From Paracoccaceae bacterium (GTDB lineage Bacteria; Pseudomonadota; Alphaproteobacteria; Rhodobacterales; Rhodobacteraceae), in NCBI GenBank assembly GCA_020425125.1, contig JAGQRV010000015.1, positions 94,543 to 158,542 on the forward strand: a stretch of DNA of 64,000 nt. Direction: 5' to 3'. Under the pieces are notes generated by a model. The model was not told the origin of the DNA. It saw only the letters and a program-made list of their open reading frames with translations, and did no database searches. A program made the translations under genes and the position numbers. Positions 1 to 8,200 of the stretch are shown here, one piece after another. Every line of letters begins with the position of its first letter. Position 1 is the first letter of the stretch.

Positions 1-1309
1 AGGTCAGCATCTCGCCGAAGACGCTGGCGGTTTCGGCGAGCGTCAGCGGCGTCTGGGACAGAAGCTCGCCCTGATCTGCGGCCAGAACCTGATGAACCGC
101 GTGTCCCAGTTCGTGCGCCAGCGTCATCACGTCCCGCGGCTTTCCCTGATAGTTCAGAAGGACATAGGGATGCGCGTCGGTGACCGTGGGATGGGCAAAG
201 GCCCCGGGCGCCTTGCCCGGCTTGACGCCGGCATCGATCCAGCCTTTGCTGAAAAACGGCGCCGCGATCTCGGCCATGCGCGGGTCGAAAGCGCCGTAAG
301 CCTCCAGGACCATCGTCTCGGCCGCGGACCAGGAGACCTTCCGATTGTCCTCCATCGGCAAGGGGGCGTTGCGGTCCCAGACCTCCAGCTTATCGAGGCC
401 AAGCCATTTCCGCTTCAACTCGTAATAGCGGTGCGACAGGCGCGGATAGGCGGCGACCACTGCATTGCGCAGCGCTTCGACCACCTCGGGCTCGACATGG
501 TTCGACAAATGGCGCCCGGTCTGTGGCGTCGGCATCTTGCGCCAGGAATCCTCGATCGCCTTTTCCTTGGCGAGTGTGTTGTGGACCCGCGCAAAGAGCC
601 TGAGCCGCGTACCGAAGACCCGCGCGAGTTCCCGCGCGGCGGCTTCGCGCTTCGGCCGGTCGTGGTCGGTCAGGAAATCGAGCGTCGCCTCGAGACCCAG
701 CGTCTCGCCATCGACAGAGAATTCGAGTTCGGAAATGGTTTCGTCGAAGAGCTTGTTCCAGGCCGCGGCGCCGACGGCCGACTGGTCGTGGAGGAAGCGT
801 TCCAGTTCGTCGGAGAGCTGATACGGCTTCATCGCGCGAAGGCGTTCGAAGACCGGGCGGTAGCGGGCCAGATCGGCATTCTCGGCGAGCAGGGCGTCGA
901 GGGCGGCGTCGTCGATCCGGTTCAGTTCGAGGGAGAAGAAGACCAACTGGGTGGTCATCCGGGTGATCTTGTCCTGCAGGTCGGACAGCAGCTTGGCCCG
1001 GGCGGGATCGGCGGTGTTCTGGTAGTAGCGCAGACCCGCATAGGACATCAGCCGGCCGGCAACCTGGGTGATCCGCTCGTCGCGCTGCACGCAAGCGAGG
1101 AGACCGGCGGCATCGAGCTGCGCGAGCTTCCCCTCGTAATCCATTGCAAATTCGTCACAAGCCTGTTCGAGCCAGGCCAGATCACCGGCGATTGCGGGGG
1201 CATCCGGGGCAGGGTAGAGATCGCTCAGATCCCATTCGGGAAGATTGCCGAGCGCCTTTCCGGCGCCACCGGCATCGGCTTCGCGGACGGGACGGGACGT
1301 AGGGAACAT
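1..1309 (-). CDS. pepF: Oligoendopeptidase F (M3 family zinc peptidase), 3' end outside window
   Basis: Cytoplasmic M3 metallopeptidase that cleaves short oligopeptides. The frame runs from an ATG at 1309 to the window edge without a stop: 436 codons visible, while the family is usually about 600 residues. The zinc motif HELGH lies at residues 399-403 (bases 101-115) in the context MTLAHELGHAVHQ, and Glu426 in LAETAS is correctly spaced to be the third ligand. The N-terminus has the family opening WDLSDLYP. The gene is transcribed away from the thermonuclease-like gene; the roughly 200-bp gap between them holds one copy of a dispersed 11-bp-unit repeat. Only the C-terminal end is missing, by truncation at the window boundary. 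Confidence 0.93.
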   Translation of the reverse strand, partial: MFPTSRPVREADAGGAGKALGNLPEWDLSDLYPAPDAPAIAGDLAWLEQACDEFAMDYEGKLAQLDAAGLLACVQRDERITQVAGRLMSYAGLRYYQNTADPARAKLLSDLQDKITRMTTQLVFFSLELNRIDDAALDALLAENADLARYRPVFERLRAMKPYQLSDELERFLHDQSAVGAAAWNKLFDETISELEFSVDGETLGLEATLDFLTDHDRPKREAAARELARVFGTRLRLFARVHNTLAKEKAIEDSWRKMPTPQTGRHLSNHVEPEVVEALRNAVVAAYPRLSHRYYELKRKWLGLDKLEVWDRNAPLPMEDNRKVSWSAAETMVLEAYGAFDPRMAEIAAPFFSKGWIDAGVKPGKAPGAFAHPTVTDAHPYVLLNYQGKPRDVMTLAHELGHAVHQVLAADQGELLSQTPLTLAETASVFGEMLT

Positions 1310-1411
1310 GGACGACCTCTTTGACTGTTCCCTTGGAAGTTGGGCGCCCGCGCCGGAAATCGCAAGCCGCGATCGGGGCGGACCCGACCGCCCAGAACCG
1401 GGAAATCCGGG

Positions 1412-1452
1412 GATCGGAATTCCATCGGACTTTTATCGGACTTTCGTCGGAC
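1412..1452. repeat. Copy A of a dispersed 41-bp element built of 11-bp units
   Basis: The stretch reads as successive units ATCGGAATTCC, ATCGGACTTTT, ATCGGACTTTC and a final GTCGGAC. It matches bases 26157-26197 at 38 of 41 positions in the same orientation. It lies about 100 bp upstream of the pepF start and upstream of the thermonuclease-like gene. Function unknown; no inverted-repeat or transposon structure is seen around it. Confidence 0.75.
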
Positions 1453-1515
1453 CGCGAGACGCCGCGTGACGTGCCGAAGACTGCCGACGTCACATGCCGG
1501 AATTACCATGTCTTC

Positions 1516-2082
1516 ATGACCGGCCTTCCGGCCGAGGCGCATCACGCCCATGATCGCGGCATGGCGCGACCTCGAAGACCAGCACACCGACGCAGGCCGC
1601 GCCGTGACGCGCTTGCCGCGACACGCTGGGCGATCCTCGCGCTTCTGGGTCTCGTCACGCTCGCGGCAATCTACGGGCGGCATCAGGCATTCGAACCGCG
1701 GACGGTCAGGTTCCCGTCGGATCTGGTGCGCGCGGTCGATGCCGACACCATCGCGTTCGGGTCAAAGCGCATCCGCCTGAACGGGATCGCCGCACCGGAG
1801 TCCGGCAACGCCGTCTATCTTGCCGGACGCCACGCCATCGGCCGGCTGATCCGCCGGTCGACGCAGATCGAGTGCATCCTCGGCCGCCGGCAGAGCCACG
1901 GACGCGATATCGGCCGCTGCGTTGCGGTGATGCCGGACGGGAGCCGCGTGGACCTTCAGGCCGAAATGGTCCGCCAGGGATTTGCACGGGCCTGTCCCGG
2001 GTTCGGCGTCTGGCGCTACATGCTCTATGAAAACAGCGCCAGCCTGATGCTGCCGTTTCCGTCCTATTGCTGGCCGGGGTGA
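1516..2082 (+). CDS. Membrane-anchored thermonuclease (SNase)-like protein
   Basis: A predicted protein of 188 residues with a very basic N-terminus, one membrane segment (WAILALLGLVTLAAIYG), then a staphylococcal-nuclease-like domain. The domain signature is visible as VRAVDADTIAFGSKRIRL followed by NGIAAPESGN, and later as DIGRC and EMVRQGFARAC. These correspond to the D(G/A)DT, RL.GI.APE and lV..G.A elements of the SNase family. The domain would face the periplasm. The start is uncertain: ATG 1516 and ATG 1561 are in frame and neither has a clear ribosome site; 1561 gives 173 residues. The gene stands alone. Whether it is an active nuclease cannot be told from sequence alone. Confidence 0.75.
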   Translation: MTGLPAEAHHAHDRGMARPRRPAHRRRPRRDALAATRWAILALLGLVTLAAIYGRHQAFEPRTVRFPSDLVRAVDADTIAFGSKRIRLNGIAAPESGNAVYLAGRHAIGRLIRRSTQIECILGRRQSHGRDIGRCVAVMPDGSRVDLQAEMVRQGFARACPGFGVWRYMLYENSASLMLPFPSYCWPG

Positions 2083-2228
2083 CGGCGGAAGGCGCAGCGC
2101 GTGCGCATCGCAGCTGCGCAGGTCCGACCGCGCGTGCACGGGTTGCTGCACCATATTCTTGACATAAGTCCGATTATGACCATTACAGCCGTACCCTGTC
2201 GACGGTCGCGTCCACGCACCAATGCGGG

Positions 2229-3113
2229 TCAGACCGACTGGCGTTTCAGGGCCCGGAGGCGCTGGATCAGGCTTGACGTGTCCCAGCGCCCGCCGCCCAG
2301 CGACTGCACGTCGCCGTAGAACTGGTCGACTAGCGCTGCGACCGGCAGAGAGACGCCGCTGTCGCGCGCCTGCGCCAGGGCGATCCCCAGATCCTTGCGC
2401 ATCCAGTTCACCGCAAAGCCGTGGTCGAACTGGCCATCGACCATCGTGTCTGCGCGGTTCGAAAGCTGCCACGATCCGCCGGCGCCCTGCGCCACGAGCC
2501 GCGCCACCTTCTTCGCATCGAGGCCGGACTCCATCGCCAGGAACAGTCCTTCGGAAATGCCCTGGACGATTCCGGCGATGCAGACCTGGTTGACCATCTT
2601 CACGAGCTGACCGGCGCCCACCGGGCCGAAATGCTCGCAGGCCTTCGCATAGACGCCCATCACGTCGCTGGCGCGCGCGAAGTCGTCCGCGTCTCCGCCG
2701 CACATGATGGCAAGCTGCCCGTTCTCGGCCCCGGCCTGGCCACCCGAGACCGGCGCATCCACCACGCCGATGCTGCGGTCGGACCCGGCTTCGGCCAGTT
2801 CGCGTTCGACGGCGGCCGAGGCCGTGGTGTGATCGACGAACAGCGTTCCCGGCTTCATTCCGGCGAAGGCGCCGTCGTCGCCCAGAACCACGGCGCGCAG
2901 GTCGTCGTCATTGCCGACGCAGGCCAGCACGATGTCGGCGCCCGCGGCGGCGTCCTTCGGCGTCGCGGCCGCGGCGCCGCCATGGCGATCCACCCAGGCG
3001 TCGGCCTTGGCGGCGGTGCGGTTGTAGACGGTCACGTCATGACCTGCGCGCTGAAGGTGGCCGGCCATCGGAAAGCCCATCACCCCGAGCCCCAGAAACG
3101 CCAGTTTTGCCAT
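2229..3113 (-). CDS. NAD(P)-dependent oxidoreductase, 3-hydroxyisobutyrate dehydrogenase family
   Basis: A 294-residue beta-hydroxyacid dehydrogenase. The N-terminal Rossmann motif is GLGVMGFPMAGHL and the substrate-binding signature is DAPVSGGQAGAENGQL. The active-site lysine lies in GAGQLVKMVNQ. Length is typical of 3-hydroxyisobutyrate, tartronate-semialdehyde and glyoxylate/succinic-semialdehyde reductases, and the exact substrate cannot be assigned. ATG 3113 was chosen because a GGAGGG ribosome site sits just upstream (bases 3121-3127, complement) and the Rossmann fold begins at residue 3. The gene is a single unit facing away from tamA. It has no linked valine-degradation genes in view. 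Confidence 0.88.
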   Translation of the reverse strand: MAKLAFLGLGVMGFPMAGHLQRAGHDVTVYNRTAAKADAWVDRHGGAAAATPKDAAAGADIVLACVGNDDDLRAVVLGDDGAFAGMKPGTLFVDHTTASAAVERELAEAGSDRSIGVVDAPVSGGQAGAENGQLAIMCGGDADDFARASDVMGVYAKACEHFGPVGAGQLVKMVNQVCIAGIVQGISEGLFLAMESGLDAKKVARLVAQGAGGSWQLSNRADTMVDGQFDHGFAVNWMRKDLGIALAQARDSGVSLPVAALVDQFYGDVQSLGGGRWDTSSLIQRLRALKRQSV

Positions 3114-3370
3114 GAGCGGTCCCTCCTCTGCTCCGGGAATCCCGTCCGCTTCGGGTCCCTGCGGCAATGTGCAGTTGGCAACCCCGAGGTCAATCCTTCG
3201 ACCGGCAGCGTTGTCGCAGCGCCACAGACACGACGCGATCCGCCACCGGGCAGCCAAGGGCTTGCGGCCACGATTGATCGCGCTTTACGGTAACTTTTGC
3301 GGGAGCAGCAGGTGAGTGAGGGCCCGCAAGACAACAAGACAAATTGGACCATTCCAGGGAGGTCCGTCCC

Positions 3371-5206
3371 GTGCGTGTTGCATTGCTTCCCGCTCTGGCG
3401 CTGTCGCTTGCGCCGACACAAACTGCGGCCCTGAGTTCTCTGGGGCTCGACGTGGTGGGTGTAAGCGATCCGGCCGTCCGCGAGTCGCTTGACACCCGTC
3501 TGGAGAGCGCGTCGCTGACGGTGGCGGCCCACAAGGAAGACGTGAACGACACGCAGGACCTGTTCGGTGCGGCCCTCGGGGATTATTCCCGGCTGGTCGG
3601 GACGCTCTACGACGAGGGCTATTACGGACCGTCCGTGTCGATCAAGATCGACGGGCGCGAGGCCGCCAACATCGACCCGTTCAGCCCCCCGCGGTCGATC
3701 AAGAATATCCAGATCACCGTCGATCCGGGTCCGATCTTCACCTTCGGGCAGGCGCAGGTGGCACCGCGCCCGCCGACCGCGACCGCCGTTCCCATCGTGC
3801 CAGGCTTCGCGCGGGGCGATGTTGCCCATGCGACGCTGGTGGGCGATGCCGCAAATGCCGGGATCCGCGAATGGCGCGACGCCGGCCATGCCAAGGCGGC
3901 CGTGGCCGGCCAGAAGATCGTCGCCGATCATCCCGAGCGCCAGCTTGACGTGGACATCGCGCTGACCCCCGGCCCCGAACTGCGCTTCGGCAAGCTGACA
4001 ATCAGCGGCGACCGCAATGTCAGCAACAAGCGGGTCCGCCAGATCATGGGATACCCGGAGGGCGAGGTCTATTCGCCCGAGAAGCTGCGCAAGGCGGTCA
4101 ACCGCGTGCAACGGTCGGGGGTTTTCAAGACGGTCGCGATGACCGAGGCGGACGTTCCCAACCCGGACGGCACGATCGACTACGGCATGACCCTGATCGA
4201 GGAAAAGCCGCACCGGTTCGGCTTCAGCGCCGAGGTGAACACGCTCGACGGTCTGACGCTGGGCGGGTTCTGGCTGCACCGCAACCTGTTCGGCGGCGGC
4301 GAGCGGCTGCGCATCGAGGCGGAGGCGGCGAATATCGGCGGCAAGACGACCGGGCTCGGCAATTCCGGCGGCACCGACTACAGCGCCTCGATCCGCGAGA
4401 CCCGGCCCGGCACGTTCGGAGCCGATAACGATCTCTTCTTCTTCGGTGATTTCGAGAACAACAACGACCCGGATTACGACGAAACCTCGCTCGTCTTCGG
4501 GGTCGGCGTCACCCGGCATTTCACCGAGAAGCTGGTCGGCGAAGTGTCGGGCGGCCTGCGCTATTCGAAGGCCTCGGACGCGTTCGGGACCAGCGAGTAT
4601 TATCATGCGGTGCTGCCCTCGCGGCTGGAATGGGACCGGCGCGACGGCATCTCGGATCCCAAGGGCGGATTCTATTTCAACGTGGATGCGACGCCCTATG
4701 CCGGGCTCGACGCGCAGTCCCAGAACGGCATGACCTCGCAGTTCGACATGCGGAAGTATTTCGCGTTCGGAAAGGAGCGCGGGACGGTGTTCGCCGGGCG
4801 GGTGCTGATCGGATCGGTGGTCGGGTCGGACCTCGATGCGACGCCGCCCGATTTCCTGTTCTTCTCGGGCGGCGGCGACACCGTCCGCGGCTGGCCCTAT
4901 CAGAGCCTCGGCGTGACGCTGCCGAACGGACGCACATCGGGCGGGCGCAGCTTTCTGGGTCTGTCGGGCGAATACCGCCAGCAGGTCAGCGAGAAGATCG
5001 GCCTCGTGGCCTTCGTGGACTGGGGCTCGGTCGGACCGGACAGCTGGGTGGCCTCGGATTCCCCGAGCCAGACCGGCGTCGGGCTCGGCTTCCGGTATGG
5101 CACACCGATCGGGCCGATCCGGGTCGACCTCGCCACGCCCTATTCGGACAAGAACGCTCGCTGGAGGGATTACGAGCTCTATATCGGAGTGGGACAGGCC
5201 TTCTGA
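3371..5206 (+). CDS. tamA: TamA, Omp85-family outer-membrane translocation/assembly component
   Basis: A 611-residue outer-membrane protein. A cleavable signal peptide covers about residues 1-20 (ALLPALALSLAPTQTAA). POTRA-like repeats follow to about residue 270, including PGPELRFGKLTISGDRNVSN, and then a 16-strand-type barrel that begins after EEKPHRFGFSAEV. The Omp85 lid-lock region reads GGGDTVRGWPYQSLG (VRG motif), and the chain ends in an aromatic residue (GVGQAF), as expected for BAM-inserted barrels. GTG 3371 was chosen over TTG 3344 because AGGGAGG lies about eight bases before it and it starts the signal peptide directly. The stop overlaps the tamB start, so the two are translationally coupled. 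With TamB it forms the translocation and assembly module. Confidence 0.9.
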   Translation: MRVALLPALALSLAPTQTAALSSLGLDVVGVSDPAVRESLDTRLESASLTVAAHKEDVNDTQDLFGAALGDYSRLVGTLYDEGYYGPSVSIKIDGREAANIDPFSPPRSIKNIQITVDPGPIFTFGQAQVAPRPPTATAVPIVPGFARGDVAHATLVGDAANAGIREWRDAGHAKAAVAGQKIVADHPERQLDVDIALTPGPELRFGKLTISGDRNVSNKRVRQIMGYPEGEVYSPEKLRKAVNRVQRSGVFKTVAMTEADVPNPDGTIDYGMTLIEEKPHRFGFSAEVNTLDGLTLGGFWLHRNLFGGGERLRIEAEAANIGGKTTGLGNSGGTDYSASIRETRPGTFGADNDLFFFGDFENNNDPDYDETSLVFGVGVTRHFTEKLVGEVSGGLRYSKASDAFGTSEYYHAVLPSRLEWDRRDGISDPKGGFYFNVDATPYAGLDAQSQNGMTSQFDMRKYFAFGKERGTVFAGRVLIGSVVGSDLDATPPDFLFFSGGGDTVRGWPYQSLGVTLPNGRTSGGRSFLGLSGEYRQQVSEKIGLVAFVDWGSVGPDSWVASDSPSQTGVGLGFRYGTPIGPIRVDLATPYSDKNARWRDYELYIGVGQAF

Positions 5207-8200
5207 TGCGCAGCACACGTCTCCTCCCTGCCCTCGCCCTCTGCTTCGGTCTCGGCACCGTGCCGGTCTGGTACGCCACCGCGCAGGATCAGACCGCACC
5301 GGCCGAGGATTCCGGTTTTCTCGAGCGCCAGATCTCGAACCTGCTGGGCGGCGAAGGCCGGGAGGTGCATGTCTACGGTCTGAGCGGCCTGCTGAGTTCC
5401 CAGGCGACCATCGCGCGCATCGAGGTGGCGGACGATGACGGGGTCTGGCTCACGGTGCGCGATGTGGCGCTGGACTGGCGGCGGGTGGCGCTGCTCCGGC
5501 GGCGGCTCGAAGTCAACGCGCTGACCGTCGGCTTTGTCGACCTGGCCCGGAAGCCGCTGCCGCTTCCCGGCGAGAAGCCGGCGCTGGCCGCCGATACCGA
5601 GGCGCAGCCCTTTGCCCTGCCCGAGCTGCCGGTGTCGGTCGACGTCAAGCAGATCGCCGTTGGCGCGCTCAAGCTTGGCGCGCCGGTTCTCGGTACGGCC
5701 GCGACGCTTTCGGTGAACGGTTCGGCCAAGCTGGCCGGGGGCGCGGGCGATGTGAACCTCTCCGCAGTGCGCATCGACGGGCATGACAGTCGATACGGGA
5801 TCCGGGCCGGTTTCGACAACCAGACCCGTCAGACTCTCGTGGACCTGCAGGTGCGGGAGGATGCGGGCGGGCTGGTCTCGACGGTGGCGGGCATCCCAGG
5901 TGCACCGCCCCTGACCCTGAGCGTCCAGGGCGACGCGCCGCTCAGCGACTTCACCGCCACGATCGCGCTGACCACGGACGGCCAGGACCGGCTCAACGGC
6001 ACGGTCGCGGTGGCCGACCTTCCGGCGCAATCCGGTCAGGCAGGCGAGCGCCAGATCACCGCCGATCTCTCGGGCGATGTGGGCCCGCTGTTCAAACCGG
6101 AATACCGCGACTTCTTCGGCCACCGGACGGTGCTCGCCCTGCGCGCGGTCCAGGGCGGCGATGCGGGCCTCGACGTCACCCAGCTTGATCTGACAACCCA
6201 GGCGCTCAATCTCAGCGGCACCGCCGACCTGAACGCGGCCTATCTGCCCGAGACGGTGAAGCTGACGGCCCAGGTCGCCATGGCGAACGGACTGCCGGTG
6301 GTGCTGCCGCTGACCGGACCGGCGACACTGGTTCACGATGCGGCGCTCGAGCTGAGCTATGCCAGGGCCGACGGCAACGACTTCTCGCTCGACCTCACGG
6401 CAAATGGCATCCAGCGCACTGACGGGCTGTTGATCGACCGGATCTTCACCACGGCCTCGGGCACGCTCGACCGGCCGTCCGATACCGAGATCAACGGTGT
6501 CGCCGCCGATGTCACGATGGAGCTTGGCGGCTTTTCCTCGACCGACCGGGCGCTCTGGGACGCGGTCGGCAACGATGCCGACGTGACCGCCCGGATCGAC
6601 TGGCAGACAGGCAGTCCTCTGCGTCTGACCGGCCTCGACGCGGTGGCGGGCAACCTGATGCTGACCGGCTCGGCCGAGCTGGACGGGCTCGATACCCGGC
6701 AGATCGTGGTGGCAACAGACCTGCATGCCCGAGCCGACGACCTCGACCGGTTCTCGGCAATCAGCGGTCAAAAGCTGGGCGGGTCGATCGACGCCGCGGT
6801 CAAGAGCCGCTACGATACGGTCTCGGCCGCATTCGACATCGAGCTGGAGGGGCGCACGCGCGATCTCACGCTTGGCCGCGCCGATGCCGACAGCCTGCTG
6901 GCAGGGCCGGTCGACGTCGTTCTCGACGCGGCGCGAACCGCCGAGGGGATCGCTGTGAAGCGGCTCAGCCTCGACGGACGTCGCGTGGCGCTCGACGGAT
7001 CCGCAGCGATCGCACAGGACGGATTTCCACGCGCGGTGAAGCTGACCGGGCATGTGGGCGAGGTTGAGGGCGACCCGGTGATCCTGCCGATTCCCGGCCC
7101 GCAGACTTCGCTGCAGCATGCTCTCATCGACGTGAACTACGATGCTGCGACCGGCGACGGATTCACCCTGAACGTCGATGGCACAAATTTCGTCCAGGAA
7201 GGGGTCATTACCCTGGGCACGGCGAAGGTCACCGCGGACGGCACGCTGGCGCGGGACGCGACGACCGTCACCGGCGCGACGGCGAAGATCGCGGCGGATC
7301 TGGCCGGGGCTACGGCTGTCGACCCGGCGCTCAACGAGGCCCTGGCGGGCGGCGCGCAGTTTTCGGCCGATCTCGGCTGGCAGGACGCGACCGACCGGAT
7401 CGAGATCCGCAATCTCGCCCTGACCAGCGGCGCGCTGGGACTTGACGGTCAGGCCGACCTGACCGGGCTGAAATCCGGTACGCTCGCCCTCGCGGCGTCG
7501 GGCGATCTGCGATCCGGGCCGCTGGCGCGCTTTTCCGCCCTCGCCGGCCTGCCGCTCAGCGGATCGCTCGACAGCAAGCTGACGGCGGATTACGCGGTCC
7601 CGACCGGATATTTCGACGTCGCGCTCGACGGGACCGCGCAGGACCTGACCGTAGGCGAACCGAGCGCGGATGCGCTGTTCGCCGGTCCGGTCGCGCTTGG
7701 CCTCTCGGCGCGGCGGGACGCGGGGGGCACCTTCCTCGACCGTCTCGAGGTCGACGGCACGCGGATCGCGCTGAACGGCACCGCCGAGATCGGTGCCGAC
7801 AACTGGCCGGTCCGGGTCGACCTGACCGGGCATGTGGGCCAGTCCGATGGGGTGCCGGTGGTCCTGCCGATCCCGGATCAGGTGATACGGGTCCGCTCCG
7901 CCGATCTGTCCGCGAACTACGACGCCCAGACCGGCGATGCCTTTACCCTCGCGCTCGACGCCAAGGGATTCGAGCAGGTCGGCAAGCTGTCCGTCGGCAC
8001 CGCCCGGCTGAGCGCGGACGGCACCATCGCGCGGGACGGAACGACCCTCAAGGGCGCGACCGCCGATGTGAAGGGAACGGTTTCCGGCGCCACATCTCCG
8101 GATCCCGGACTTGCAAAGGCGCTGCAGCCGGGCGCCGATCTCTCGGCGACGATCAGCTGGGCCGCCGGCGACCGGACCCTTGACGTGCGAGACCTGTCCC

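Noticed and set aside
92..1324. A 410-codon plus-strand frame opposite pepF
   Set aside because: The minus strand encodes HELGH in an M3 peptidase context; the plus frame has no recognisable domain.
1412..1452. The 11-bp-unit element as an insertion-sequence end or Pho box
   Set aside because: There is no terminal inverted repeat or transposase nearby, and the units (ATCGGAC) do not match the CTGTCAT half-site despite the same 11-base period.
3080..5299. A 739-codon open frame antisense to tamA
   Set aside because: Opposes a clear Omp85 protein and has shadow composition.
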